The notes: generated by a model from the sequence alone, not told the origin. A stretch of DNA of 64,000 nucleotides from Toxotes chatareus (GCA_016801885.1 CM028888.1:2030501-2094500), one strand, 5' to 3'; numbered from the stretch's first letter, positions 1-13,429 are shown. Numbers and translations are program-made.

Positions 1-3000
1 TTTTTTTTTTTTTCAGACGTACTGATTTATCAGTGTCTGACATTGTAAAAGCCCTGCTATGATATACAGGCTGGTACTGACAACATGTATACCCCAGATT
101 CCATCTGCTTTCATGTTATTTATGCAGAGATTTTATATTAAATCACCCGGGGCTGAGAGCCCACAATATGTCATTGTTTGGCTGCTGTCATATGATGCTG
201 CTTTCTGTTCTCTGGGTAATGCTGTAATGACTGTAGTCATGGTGGTCTGCAGGTAATGATGCCATTTATTTGAATCATGATGAGAAATAAGATTAGGTGC
301 TACTTGCTGTCAGGTGACAGAAACAGCCTGTCATATGTATTTCATCTATGAGTTTACACAGTTTGATTCAGTGCGCGCACTCTGACACGCTGCACAGAAA
401 ACACACACAATTTATGATTGTTTTCCGCAGAGTGAAACTTTGATTGGCTCACCGGAAAATGAAAAAGGTGGAAATCAAAGTCAGGCGAGGATCTCTGCTC
501 CTGTCAGCGCCCAGACTGAATTATTACTCTGAAGCTGTGGATTCAAAGCCCGAACTAACCGCCTCTTCTGTCGCAGCCTGAAGATTAGACACATTCACCA
601 GAGCAAAAACAATTGGTCTTTCATTAATTACACTGATGGCATAATTCATTAATCTGTGGGCTTTGTAGAACATCTTTGAAACAACTGCTGATGGATTTGA
701 GGGTTCCTATCTGAAGGGGCTGAGGTTTGCAGTGGCAGCATAACCAATGTTCCTGTTGTCACAGAATCAGAATCAGGGTGGCAGGAGGTTTTCCTCATCA
801 CTTTAACAGGGTCTCATCAGAGGAACTGTATCACCAAGATCAGCTGATCTGGTTTTAACAGCTGGGTCAACCAAAGAGAAGAATTTCATGAGCTAAATGT
901 GCTGGTGTAATGCTTGGATGGAATCAAAACCTGCATGACTGGAGACCTTTCATCACTTACAGAAATGTATTCTTCGTGTTGCTCTTGTCTAAGTTACAGG
1001 GCTTCATTCATAGAAAGTTCCAAGATCAATCAATCAAAGATTGAAGGTCCAAGCTGGATCCCCTGATGCACACCAGCAGAAATCCAAAGAAACGTGCCAA
1101 CATCTCGGCTGTCACTCAGTTGCGTAACTCTTGTGATTCTTGTCAGCCACTTAATTTAATCACAAAATGGGCTTTTGGTCGAAACTAAATCTAAAAGGTC
1201 AAATGAAAGTACATTTTTTATAAATGAAGCCCCAGAGCAGCAGCGGCCATCTGGCTACCAAAACAGTCCACAGGCCATTGTCTGGACGAGAACCATGACT
1301 CAGAAGGAAGGAGGCGAGCAGAGGTCAGCTGAGCTCCAGGCAAGGTCACCTGCAGGACCGGACGAGCTGGCACGACTTTTCAACCGCCACGCACACACAC
1401 ACACACACACACAGAAACAAACAGATGGCTAAACGGTCCCCTGAAGCTTCTGTCGATCCATCTGTGGATTATTCTTATCATTTCCAAAAAGGTGATGATA
1501 TTGATTTTCTGGGGTTTGGCTGAAAGTGTCTGTGCGTTTGAGTGATGCCTATCTCAGTATGCAGCACATCACCTGTCTGTCAGTGTCAGACTGCAGAACC
1601 AGCCAGTGTCCTGCGCCAAACTCCTGCACCAACTTAAAGAAATAAAAAGATTCTATAGTTTCTGTTTAACCTGATGCATTTTTCCATAGAAAACACGAAT
1701 AAATAAAACATTCACAATTAAAAACAGCACAGCTTCAGAGGAGGGTGCTGTCGCTTTGAATGGAGACCGGCAGCATTTGTCAGCTGTAAAACAGCAGTTT
1801 GATATGTCAGCTTTCAACGCAACTAACAGAAGAGGCCCAATCATCTGTGCCTGTCCTGCAGGTGCACCAGTCAAAAAAATGTCTCTGTGAAGGGAAACAG
1901 CCTGGAAAATTCATCACAACATCTGACACACACACACACAGATGAAAAGCAAAGAGCAAATCAGAGCAACCTTCGTGCTCTCTAAGGGCCAGTATTTCTA
2001 TGTATAATTCCAGATCAGTGGATTCACTCATGGAAGAGAAGTAAATTTTCACGGACCATTTACACGAACGCTTGACACACAAATTCTCGCTTTTGATCAT
2101 TTTGATAACCACTTAACTATGATCACCTTTGAGGTAACGCAGAGAACCAGAGTCCAGAATTAAACCTGTCATACTGTGTTGGACCATTCAATTTGGAACA
2201 ATCCCTGCTGTGCCACTTGAGAAGCAACGAGAAACAATAGAGTTTTTCTCTCTGCATCCAGTTTGTCACAGTCAGTGGTATCAACTGCAACCTGCAAGTG
2301 GTGGAAATTTCGTATTAATCCTGTCTAACTTTCATGCATTTCGGTATCAAATTTTTGCTGACAATGCTACTTGAAAAGAATCTGCTAAAGAAACACAGAA
2401 AGTCTGCGAGCCAAGGCCAGGCCACGGGAAAGATGTAACTTCCTAGAAAACTATTTCAAACGTGTGATTTCGGCCTATAAAAGCTGCCACCTGACCTCGC
2501 TGAAGTGTCTTCCATTCATGCAGACTATGAACTATTGAATAGACTGACCCATTTGCATATGTAAGACATTGCAATAAAATGTTCAGAGCGACAGCTTTTC
2601 TTTTAGTCGTCTTTCTTACACTTTGCACGACAGTGGTCACCTCATCACCAGTCTCCTAGAAACACCTGATTTTTACCTGTTATGGAGACATCAGTTGGGC
2701 TGTTCTTATATTGTTAGCAAGAAAACAAGAGGGGGAAATAATTAGATGTTAAGGTACAAGCCAGACTTCATGTAATACATAGTACCTGTCTAAAGGGTAG
2801 TGGATGGGGGGGCGTACCTGTACATTCGTGCTCCCTTCAGTCGTGTTCACATGCTACTGTTCGCTCTTACACCGTTTCCCATTTCTCCTTTATCCATAAA
2901 AACAGGTGCAAATTTCATTTCCTCTCAAAAGTGATCACCAGTCACAGTCAGAGCTCAAAGACACTGAGCATGAAACGACACTTTGGAGCTAACATATTTT

Positions 3001-6000
3001 TCCATTACACACAGAAAACGCAGGATTTTTTTTTCTACCCCCTGTACTGTATTTTCACCCTCGCTGGCAGGCTGTTTTTGCAGTCTTAATTACATTTGCG
3101 CTGCATGATGGCTCATGAACAGTCAGTACCACAAAGATGTGTTTAACTTCTGTTCCACTCCTGGAAACTGAAAGTCTCTTTATGCCCAAACCTCTCGATA
3201 TTCCACCTCCAACTGTTGAATTTCCTTTTTATAAAATTCCTTTTGCTGCTGCCCGCATGGTGCCGAGCACGAGGCTTCAGGCCTTGTGCTCGGTTGCTCT
3301 CAGATCAAAAGACGCTTTATTTTTCTAAACCATTGTGCAATGGACAGAATTGCAGTAGGAGTCAGGTTCTCTCATGAATTACCTACAGTGTCCCACAGGG
3401 GTTACAGCAGTCGTTACAGCCATTTGTTATTGTCTGACACCTCGCTGCAAATATTTATTTATGCACAGGGTGAAATGGCATCCAAAAAGGCAACACACAC
3501 AGAAAGCATAAATGTAGTAAATGTGTGGAAATGTTTCAGAACCATCAACAGCTGTTTCACATCCTTGTTTGCAGGCCTCAGTGAACAAAAACGTCATGTT
3601 CCTCGTGTCCTCAACGTTTGGCAGAATAAGACTTTAACATGTTTTCAGTCAGAAGCCTTTCTGAGCGGCTGAGGAAGGAGCTGGTTAGGTTTACTCCACT
3701 GACCCAGGCTTTGACAACAGAGCTGCAGCAGAAAAGAGACACAGTGAATTACACTCTAACCTTAACCCTCTCTCTCTGTTCACACATGCATTTGTTAATT
3801 ATTTGCTTTTAATGAGCTTCTCAATTTTCAGATTAATTCAATGTCAAATGTATTTATGAGCATCCTGGACTTTTCCTCAACATGTCTGGGGTTTGGCTCA
3901 AAGTCTCATGCCATAAACGCTCCTTCCAGACAGCCAAGACTTAAAGCTACTGCCTGGTTTAGTGGAGAGATGTATTTTGGTGCAGCAGTAAAGTATTGAA
4001 CTGTGTGAAGCTGGTGTCACAGAGACGGGAGATGCTAGTTAACCTGCCATGATGAACTGCTTCAATACCATTTGTCCAGCAGCACACTGTGAAGCTTCAC
4101 TAGAGTTTAGCTCCTGGAGGGAGAAAACTCCTCCAGACAGCACTAAATAGTGTAGAAGGTCAGATTTATTTCAAACATACATCATTATTACAAGCACCCA
4201 ACAAGAGAGTGGAGCTCAAACCTCCCCCAGCCTTTCTGCAGTGAAAGGGTTTTCACAGATTACAGCACACAGTTCACTGTGTACCCAATAAATGAGCAAT
4301 TTAAGAACAACAGAATTAACATAATGCATTTCATTGTTTTAATGATGTTCTAGACCTTTTTGAGTTCATTAAGAAACAAAGACGGAAACAAAATACATTA
4401 TAAAACACGATGGTAAAAATCATATTAGAGAGAGTCTATGGGTAAGATGAAAGGAAAAGTTAAAAAGAAGAAACTTATGTCTGAAACGTTCACTCTGTTT
4501 CGTGTACTTGGCCACTTGCATAACTTTATTGTCTGTATTTGACTGAAGAGACCTGATGTGGTGGCATCACACCTCGCTGTATCTGTGGGTCGCTGTGATG
4601 GGAACTGGGACTTGAGACACCTACGCTGGAATTATCAAGTTCAATCACATTTTCATACTTCACACTGTATCTCACATTAAAAAAAAGAGGAAGATGATAA
4701 AAATGTAGAAGAATCCTTCAGCACACAGTCGGTGCTCACATCTGAAATGAATGAACTCACGCGGTATGCGTGGAGAGCAGCACATGTATAACACATTACC
4801 ATGATCTTGGGGTCATCAGGTTGCTCTGGTCCTTTACCATCTCTGTTGAGCTGCATTGTGAATATAAAATGAATGCACAGTGGTTTCTCTGATGAAGGGA
4901 AACGGATCCCTTCTTGGTCTTCATGCACTTCAGAGAATCTGGCCTGAGGACAGGCCAGTGTGCGAACGCAGCTAATAAACCATGTTGAGACCAATCTCTT
5001 CACTTGCAGAACAACCTCGGCACGGCTTGTTTTATTTGACCTCCTTCATCAGAGTGATTGATTTGCCCCACCTAGCCTGTTCCTCAGCAGAGAGGACGAA
5101 TGCTCCACTTTTGTGACGCACCATGATTTTAAGCTGTGAAGGAACACCACAACACGTTTGCATTACTGATATTATTTTTATAGTTGTTTTGGCTTCTGAT
5201 TGTTTGTTGTATGTTTGTTGTTTTTATTTATGTATTTTTTATAGACTTTATATGACTTTCAAACTTGCAGTGAAAAGGTTTCTGCCGGCCTGTGGCAGCT
5301 CAGCTACACATTAGTGATGAAAGTGCAGTGATTGTGTAGTATTGTACATTACACACAACTTTCAACTTGATGTTGTATCACATTTTTCTCTTGTAGGCTT
5401 GGACAACACATAGACAGACAGATAGACACTGGATTGGACAATAATAACGCAGCCTTCCATTTTTTTACCCACCACAGAGGCTATAGCAAGTAATCAGTGG
5501 CTGTTTCTGTTAATGGTGTTGATGGGTTTGCGCATCATCAAGGCCGGCTTTCGCTGACTTTAATGGAAAATAAAACATCCTAGTTCAGTCCATCCGAGAT
5601 GCATTGTTTCAGAGATACATGGCATTTTGGTTTTGTATGAATATCTACAGATTTCCCACGAGATTAACTCCCTGCTCACAGAGACAGCTGCCTCCACTTT
5701 ATCGATTTGTGGTGCACTTTAACTTGTTGAATGGCATTTTAACACACAAGGTAAAATATGTCAATTAAGACAAAGGAGAGAACACAAATCCTTGAGGGTT
5801 AATGCCCGTGTGCGTTTACCCAACCATCTTTGTCTGCATAACGCCCACAGGCAATAACCCAACAGCAACAAATAATGTTTGGCAAATACACATTTCCTGG
5901 GTGACGATTTGTCATTTAATTAGCAGGCAAACAATAGCAGCGGGATAGTCACGCACCTTGACTGTGCCATCCATCATGAAAATATGCCACCAGTATTGTA

Positions 6001-7096
6001 TATTCATAATCATTCTCTGCAGACAGAGAATAGGAAAGCAATAAGCCATCATCTTGCATCTCTCTCCCCCCTCCCCTCCACACCCAAGGCGAGGTAAAGG
6101 TTGGCTTGCTGTTTCCTGTTGCCATTTAGAGGACATCTATTATGGAGATGTCAGGGTGCTGAGCGTTGGGCTCCCACCAAGAACCTGCAGCAGGCAGACA
6201 GAAGTGAACTTTGTTGCAGCACTTCTTTCCATCTCTCCTGTCACACTCTGCCTTCTTATCTAATAAAGTCGAACTGACGTGAAAAACAACCTTTAATAAC
6301 AGAAGTGACCTTTTAGCGGGGGGGAAGTGTGTGTATGTGTGTGGATGTGCGGTGGGAGATGGTGGCTGTAAGTCGTCGGGATCATGAGCTCAAATGGATC
6401 TTCCATTTGCATGCAAAATGCATGGCTCTATAGACAGACAGACCTGCTGAAGGGTGTAGAAATAAATCTGAAAACACTCTAACACAAACCATAAACGGCC
6501 TTTTTGGATGGCAGTGTTTTGAACATTTTTGTAGCAGTGCACTGGAAATCAGCTTTTCACCAACATGGCCATTGGTCACTAACGTCCATCCATTTAGCAA
6601 CAGAGCTAAAAAGCACATTTCTATCACCTTCAGTTTGCTCTGCTCCTTTTGCTTTTTGGATTACAAGTGTTGTCTCTCTGTTTTGTGTTTTTTGTGTTTC
6701 TGTCTACACGATGAGTGTGTGGACAATATTCATCCTCTGTTTTGGTCTCCACCAAATTATGAGAAAAGAAGCTGTTTATTCTGCCACTAAAGATGCTGAA
6801 CTTTCTTCTAGTTAGATGCTTTTTTTTTTTTTTTTTTTAAATCTGTTTCCTGTGTGATGCCGGGTGAGTAGCTTACAGAGGGTTCTCTCATTGCTTGTAG
6901 GCTGAAAACAGATGCCTGCTGCTGTTGAAAAAACAGGGCTGAGACTGAACCACACAGTAATTGAGGCAATCAACTGAAACAATGAGCCATAAGAGGCTAA
7001 AAGCCTCTGTAGAGCTGAGCTGGTGAGATTTCTATGTCACAAAAAGCAACAACCCCTTTCACATTACAAAGACTCATTTGATTCAATGTATGAATC

Positions 7097-7138
7097 ACAT
7101 TAATTATTAACATTTAATATTTTATTAATAATTAATGT
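7097..7138. repeat. AT-rich inverted repeat, 14-bp perfect arms
   Basis: The left arm ACATTAATTATTAA (7,097-7,110) is the exact reverse complement of the right arm (7,125-7,138), with a 14-base AT-rich spacer. Each arm carries TAATTA-type homeodomain core words. It could be a cruciform-prone AT palindrome or paired homeodomain sites. No transposon ends or target duplication are visible. Confidence 0.8.
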
Positions 7139-7449
7139 TTACATGTACATTATAATATCCACATATTAATATTTAATAATAATAATTCTAGAATAATAAC
7201 AGCAATGCAGGCATAATCTCATGTCCAAGCACTTCATGGTTTGTAATGTGTTTTAAATTGCAGAGGCACAAAAGAGCAATTATAAAGGGATAAATACCAT
7301 CAGAAAACAGTAAGCAGGAAAAACAAAAACAATCTGCGGTAATGAAATTAGGGACGGGAGGGAAATAAAAGAATTCCTATGTCTCACTGCCGCCCACTTT
7401 AGCAGCATGTGCCTTCACCTCTTTGTTTACTGACTAAATCTGATTTTGC

Positions 7450-7516
7450 AACTGCCCTCACTTCAGGCAGCTGTTGTATCCGTCTCTGGCCTCGATGAAG
7501 TGATTAGCAACATGCT
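7450..7516. repeat. Local duplication, copy 1
   Basis: The sequence CTGCCCTCACTTCAGGCAGC followed 20 bases later by GGC..GATGAAGTGATTAGCAA recurs exactly 300 bp downstream. By eye 41 of 60 positions agree with copy 2, concentrated in two blocks: CTGCCCTC-CTTCAGGCAGC and GATGAAGT-ATTAG. The first block is itself a small hairpin (CTGCC...GGCAG). The second contains an ATTAG homeodomain-like core. Confidence 0.65.
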
Positions 7517-7583
7517 GTGACCTCCGATGACCGGCCTCAAGGAGAGGAGGAATGAACTTTGGAGAAAGATAGAGCAGGAAAGG

Positions 7584-7607
7584 GAGAGAGAGAGAGAGAG
7601 AGAGAGA
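7584..7607. repeat. (GA)n microsatellite
   Basis: An uninterrupted GA dinucleotide tract of about 24 bases sits in a purine-rich stretch between the two copies of the local duplication. Confidence 0.95.
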
Positions 7608-7749
7608 AGGAGGTAGATGTCTGGAAAGTGATGAGAAAACCTAGCACGCTTCCAGGTTCTGCAGGTAGAAGCTGTATAAATTAAACGTGGAAAGAAAAGT
7701 TATTTTTGTGTCAGGATTTATCAGTTAATTGCAGCAGTGAGATATTTTT

Positions 7750-7816
7750 TGCTGCCCTCGCTTCAGGCAGCCATTTAGTGCTATGAAGGCTTTGATGAAG
7801 TAATTAGTAGCACGAC
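7750..7816. repeat. Local duplication, copy 2
   Basis: This is the partner of the motif at 7,450-7,516 at an exact 300-bp offset. It keeps CTGCCCTCGCTTCAGGCAGC and GATGAAGTAATTAG, while the bases between the two blocks have diverged almost completely. Conservation restricted to two blocks at constant spacing is what an old duplication under selection on bound sites would look like, but chance retention cannot be excluded. Confidence 0.65.
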
Positions 7817-8105
7817 GACTGACAGACAAAGGGAGTGAGCAGGAGATGCAGACTGTAATAAAGAGAGAAGGTCAAATGTCAAATTAGCATGTACTGCGTT
7901 CTGTGCTGTTTGCTAAACTCAGTTTCATGTCACTCTTGTTCTTTAAACTCTGTCTTAAAGCCTGCAGCTGGAATGTGGTATTGTTGTTGTTGGTATTGAT
8001 ATATTTTAATAAAGTTGACCAGAGATTTCTTTTGGAATATAATCAAAAGGAAGAGCCTGGATGAATGTTTCTTTAAGGTGACAATTTGAGAAAAAAAATA
8101 CACAC

Positions 8106-8614
8106 TGTTATGTGTATGGGGTTTGGACTCTTCCTTTTGGGTGCTTGTGCTTTGGTGTTTTTTTCCCTCTGCCTCCTGTGGGAGGTTCCTTCCTTTTAGA
8201 GTGGAGAGGCGTGGTTTCCTGCTGGCTGGAGGTCGACACACCTGCACCTCGTTTCCCATCATCACTCCTTTTAAGCCGGAGCAGGGCTTCACTTCGACGC
8301 TGGATTGTCTACCTTCAGTGGTAACTCTCTCACTGCTGTGCAAACAGTCTTCTTGTGAAACTCTTGTGTGTTAATCTCGTGTTTGGCCCTAGTGACTCTC
8401 GTTCTCTGTTCTCTGCTTCAGATACTCACCTGGGTACAGGATCGCTCCTCCAGCCAGAAACCTGCCAGCCACGCCGCTCTGCCTCCACTCCTCAAACTAA
8501 CCTGACTGCTTTTGGACATACCTGGTGTTGATTGTTCTAATTAAATTTACCTTGAACTGCCATCAGCCTGTGGTCTGCTTCTGGGTCCTCTTTACACTCA
8601 AACAAAACCTAACA
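8106..8614 (+). mobile_element. Solo LTR with 5-bp target-site duplication
   Basis: The 509-bp element starts TGTTATGTG and ends CCTAACA, so it has TG...CA ends with short inverted termini (TGTTA/TAACA). It is flanked on both sides by CACAC (8,101-8,105 and 8,615-8,619), a 5-bp target-site duplication of the size made by Ty3/gypsy-type and many other LTR elements. Internally there is a TTTTAAG TATA-like box at 8,269 and an ATTAAA polyadenylation-type signal at 8,540, followed by 69 bp to the end. This is a U3-R-U5 layout. No gag, pol or second LTR is adjacent, so it is a solo LTR left by recombination. The surrounding CA-rich sequence slightly weakens the target duplication as evidence. Confidence 0.75.
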
Positions 8615-11600
8615 CACACTACATTTAAACAGCGTGCTGAGACTTTTACCTGGGGTGGTCTTGTTGACTGAGGACAATAAAGAAAGTTTGTTGACTTGTT
8701 TGAAACCGTCTTCTATGTTGCCAAACAGGACAACAACACAGACCTGATGAGAAAAGCTGAGCTGTGAAAATGAAAATGTGGCTGAAGAATATTTTTACCA
8801 AAGCAGATTTTCTCCAGAGGTAAACACTGTGTATTACAAATGAGCTAATGAGCTTGCAAAGATCAAATTTCCCAGCAAGCTAATTAACAAGTAAGTCATC
8901 TACCTAGATTGGTAGCCATTTTCAGCTGTTTAATGCAGTTTTTGTTTTACAGTCACCTTTCTCTAGATTTTGCATGTTTGTGGAAGGGATGTGCAGAGCA
9001 TGTTACTGTCATTACAGAAGGAAATACGGACTAAATTCTAAATATGGAGAGAAAACATCATGAATACTTTGAGTTGCAGAAGCTAGTGTGAAAGAAGCTT
9101 GTATGAGAGGGGCAGGACCACAGGGGCCCATAATTTACAACTACTGGGCGACAGTGTTAGCCTGTAAAAAAGCTGATTTGTTGCAGGCAGCATGCGTGTC
9201 ATTCAAGGGAGTTTGCCTGAGAAATGCTTGTACAGAGGGACTTTAAATCTACAGTAAATCTTCATTTCTGGCAGCACCTGCCTCTGATGGAGTAAATATT
9301 AGACAGTAAATGAATCTCTGTGGAGGCAGAAACTGTGGGGATAGTCTTGTTGAATCAGAGCCCTCAGAGAGCCTGTGCAGCCTGCAATCTTCCAGAATAA
9401 TAGCAAGCGAATGTAAATCACATGCAGACGTAAACATATGACAGGACAGATAAGAGTGAGGGAGAGAGAGGAGGAGGGCTGGTTGGAAATGTCATTTCGG
9501 TGAAGGAGATGCTTCAGCTCCCGTGCTCGCTGAAGTGCTATATCTGGAAGAGAAAGTGACAGCAGAGGCCTTTCTGCTGCAGGAGCGAGACAGCTCACTC
9601 TGCTAGAATCTGCAAGCATAATGCAAACATAATGGCTCAGCTGGTACCGTATGTGCTGCTACCCCACAGCCTAATGGCTCAGCACAATGACTGATGTAAA
9701 GAAGCTGCCTACCACCAACCAAAAGTAATGAGTCAAATGTGTTGCCCTCCCATCATGCTCATTCTTTACAGCTGAGGGAATCCATTACTGCTGCTTCTTA
9801 GCATTGCTAAAGCATCGCACTGGCAACACAAGTGCATGCAAATGATTTAAAGTGCACGGGTTTATTTAGGCCCCATATAAGCTGAGCGTTGTTTTGCCCC
9901 AGGTTTGACATTCGTTTTAAAAAATTCTCTGCACTGACTTGATAAAACACAGTTTTGGTTTTTTTCCAGCTTCCAGAACTTTTCTGTTTCCATTAGCATT
10001 CAGGGCTACTATCCGTTTAGCTCTGTGGGTAAAGTTGGTATTTTCATTAAGCAGGGAGTGACAAGTCTCTTTATCTTGAAAAGATGAAGTGACTGCTTGA
10101 ACAGTGCTGTTCTTAAGACCACACACATTCACTTGTATTTGTGTGACAAGTTACTGTGGAAACAACATGCCTCCACCAGGAGGTTATGCCTTAGAAATAA
10201 AATGGACACTTACAGGAAAACCATGTTTCTATGTCAAACATGGATGTGATACTACACATTACTACAACAGTTGTAATCTCACATTTTAGTTTAAACAGGC
10301 TCAGGAACGCCTGTGCAGTGCAGTGCAGTGCAGACAGAAGAAGCCAAGAGATGGCCACCAACAGATCAAATGTACTACACCAAGACTTCACTGGTGCATT
10401 CACTCTACAGCAAAATAACTGCAACCAACTGATGACCGGAAACCTTTAGGATTTGATGTAGACTCACATAAAACAATCTCGTTTCCCAGCAGAAAAGACA
10501 GAAATAGTGTGACATTTGTACGTGGCCACGAAAAAGCATTCGGGATAAAGTTAGAGTGGACAACGGCTTGACAAGGCCATTTGTGCTTCATGTGCAGAGT
10601 CCCACCAACGGTCAACCCCGGTCTTAAGGTTGTAAGTTCTGGAGTTACTTTCAAGCTAACTTAAACTATCAGGCATAACATAAGAATAACTTTAGTCTCA
10701 CTTTACTAACTACTTACTTTGTGGTTTTTCATTCCACATGTTACTGTTCTTGATTAAGATTTCATACATCTTCCCACTGAACTCTGATTCACACTCTACA
10801 CCATGAAAGCGGCTCCTGCAGTGTTTACAGTCTGCCTAATCAGCACAAAGAGTGTGCTTGTTTTACCTCCCGCGTAGCACGAGTGGGTGGTGAGTTGCTA
10901 GTCGCTCCGTGTTAACAGGGTAGAGGAAAACCAAGTGAGCGATCGTATAATTCGCAGAAGAAACTGAGAGAGGGAGCCACTAACAAGTGTGAAGAATCAA
11001 AGTCTGCATTCAGGGCGTTAAGAGGTGGCAGGTCAGAAAACACTTCAGTTTTTATGGGAAAATCATAGGTTGTTCTATAAGAGCTGTCAACTCAGAATCT
11101 CAGAATAAAGAAAAAACATTATAAATACACCATCAGTTTATGAGAATCAGCATTCTCATTACAGCGTTGAGTTTTCTCAACCTTCAGTGGAAAATTTAAT
11201 TCAACGTGAAAATACTTTTGTTTTGGTTTTTTTCGAATGATGACACTGTACACAAGCCGTGCTGTGTTTATCTGTTAAATCGCAGTCGCACAAAGTACAG
11301 TCACCCCAGCAGTCGATTCACATTTCTACACTGAGAAGGGAAAAAAAGAAAAAGTCAGCAGGGGGGTGATCCAAAGGAGTATTAAGTACTCATGAATAAG
11401 TGTCTGTGCCAACGGGCAGAGATTACCAGATAATGTTTTCAAGTACCAGGAGGGAGATGCTCACTTTCACAGAGAGCAAGGCTCTGCCTCGACAAAGTGT
11501 CGAGACAGAGCTTTGCAGAGCCTTTCTGTAGCTTTGAGGCAAAATTTCACCCAGCTCTGCTGAAACACTCTTTAGCTGTTCCACACTTTTTTTTTTTTTT

Positions 11601-13429
11601 TTTTTTTCTGTTTCTGTTGCAAAGAAACACAGAAACAAACTAAGCAGAGAGTGGGACAAACCGTGATGCATACTGACAGCACAAAACAGTCTCCAACACA
11701 ATGATGTAATAATAGTAACTTTAAAAAAAGGCAAAAATGAAAATAAGGCATCAGGTTTCCAGTGTACCAAGCTTGTGTGCTGCTTAGTGAAGCTCAGACA
11801 GAGAGAACATTAGATATTCAGGTCAGGGTTTTTATTTATTTTTTTTTCTTTTATGTACTCATATACTTTTTTTTTACTTGCAAATTTTGAGACTTGTACT
11901 TTCCATTTAAGCAAATCAGAAATATCTGCTACTCGGCTGACTATCAAAGCAAAGTTTTTAGAAAATGGGACAAAATCAGAAAAGAGACAGACGGGGGAAC
12001 AGGAGAAGCATCGACAGGATTTCCCAGCTGTCTCAGGGTTTTCTCTCACATTAGAAGCCGCTGCTCCCGTGGAACCCAAGTGTTTTGCAAAAGCTGCCAG
12101 TTTGGATTGCTGCAGGAAACTCACAACATGGCAAAGAAAAGCAGCTGCCCTTCAGCACAAACACCAGAAACAACCCCAGGCAGCTGTAAATGAAGTACTG
12201 CTCTTATCACATGCCACATGTTCGCTTCATTGTGTTATGGGTTCTTTGTTCAACACCTTTTTCCTTTATATTTTTGCTCAAGAGAACTTAAGAACTATAT
12301 AAGAGTGGCATCAGAAAAATCCACAGGAGACTGCAGTGCAGTATGAACCCATTACAGTGGTACTGCGAGGCTTTCAGAGGTAATTTACACTGTGAATAAA
12401 ATATCAGGAGCTCCTTCCTGCTGTTGAGTTGCACTCTGTTGTTCCAATGTCATGCCTTTACATCTTTATGGGTGAATGAACTGAAAACACTCTTTAGGCT
12501 GTCACCTCTCCTCCAGCTCCATCACCTCTTCATCACTGATGTGGTTCACGCTCGGCTGCCTTCATTTAAAGAGCAGGTCACCTCAGTGTTTTATCCACCG
12601 ACCAGTAAACCACACATCTTTCTTTACTGGTTTCATACATGTAAATGTTACACAGATCTAACATTTGCACTCTGCCTGGAAGTTTATTCATTTATTCATT
12701 TTGATAGAAAAGAAACTGAAAATGAGCAAAATGTTAATTTAACCTTAACCAAAAATATTTAACATTTAAATTAAATCATTAAAATTCAAATTTTAATTAA
12801 AGTGTAACTGAGAAAAACTAGGTATGGTGGCATTAATTAGACTAAAATGTCGGCATACTGGGATCAGCTTCAGCCTCCTGTGGCCGTACAATTAAGGTCG
12901 ACGTGTGTGTGTGGATATAATTTACTGGTGTACCATGATGTCTCATGAGATATTTGGGTTTTCACATGTGCATATATGCATTTCTTATAATTAGTACTAT
13001 TATCATCAAAGTGTTCCTAATCTGACATTACATGTAGGCTAAAGGCCACAGTGATAATCATTTCCAGTCTGCTCGTATTCATGCACCACCCCAGCCTTCG
13101 CAGTCATTACCATCACCATCATCAGTTTTTTGTCAGGAGACACCTCAGCTGCACAGGAGTGGTGCAGCTTGGCTGCTCAGTAATCACACTCTCAGATCTG
13201 CTCCCTCAGACTCTCTCCAGGCTCTGGGGATTAACAGTGACACCTCACCAGGAAGTGGAGTAGATAAAGTAGTGCGGTTTGGCTCATACCGTGGTTTGTG
13301 CTGTAATCAATGGGTCATAGGAATTCTGTTGAAATATTTTAGCCATCATGTGTTTTCGGGTTATACTGTAGATGTGATGGGAGAAGGTACCCAGACTTTG
13401 GAAGGAATACACTGACCCAAAGTCACATG
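8615..13429. other. Intergenic DNA, no gene recognised
   Basis: No exon or RNA gene is recognisable. Contents seen are a short (GTGCA)n tandem at 10,313-10,332, an 18-bp imperfect hairpin at 11,476-11,516, a 21-base T run at 11,587-11,607 and an AT-rich tract around 12,720-12,810. The reading frame across 11,853-12,302 (149 codons) has no recognisable domain and is taken as chance. Confidence 0.65.
11476..11516. repeat. 18-bp imperfect hairpin
   Basis: The arms at 11,476-11,493 (GCAAGGCTCTGCCTCGAC) and 11,499-11,516 are inverted copies with 16 of 18 pairs matching, separated by a 5-base loop (AAAGT). One mismatch is a G-U wobble if transcribed from +, and the other becomes one if transcribed from -. 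The stem does not continue outside the arms, so it is short for a microRNA precursor. Confidence 0.7.

Larger units (their letters stand above)
1..8105. other. Intergenic DNA, no gene recognised
   Basis: No open reading frame here has a recognisable domain or splice-supported exon structure, and I see no structural RNA gene. Visible content is a poly-T run at the left edge (1-13), short CA repeats at 1,392-1,412 and 1,926-1,940, a 19-base T run at 6,820-6,838, an AT-rich inverted repeat at 7,097-7,138, a GA repeat at 7,584-7,607 and a duplicated motif at 7,450-7,516 and 7,750-7,816. The segment about 5,790-6,060 is rich in homeodomain-like TAATTA and AT-rich words and could be regulatory, but this cannot be shown without alignment. 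Confidence 0.7.

Noticed and set aside
11853..12302. 149-codon forward open frame
   Set aside because: It shows no domain, and an overlapping 104-codon frame on the other strand is equally open.
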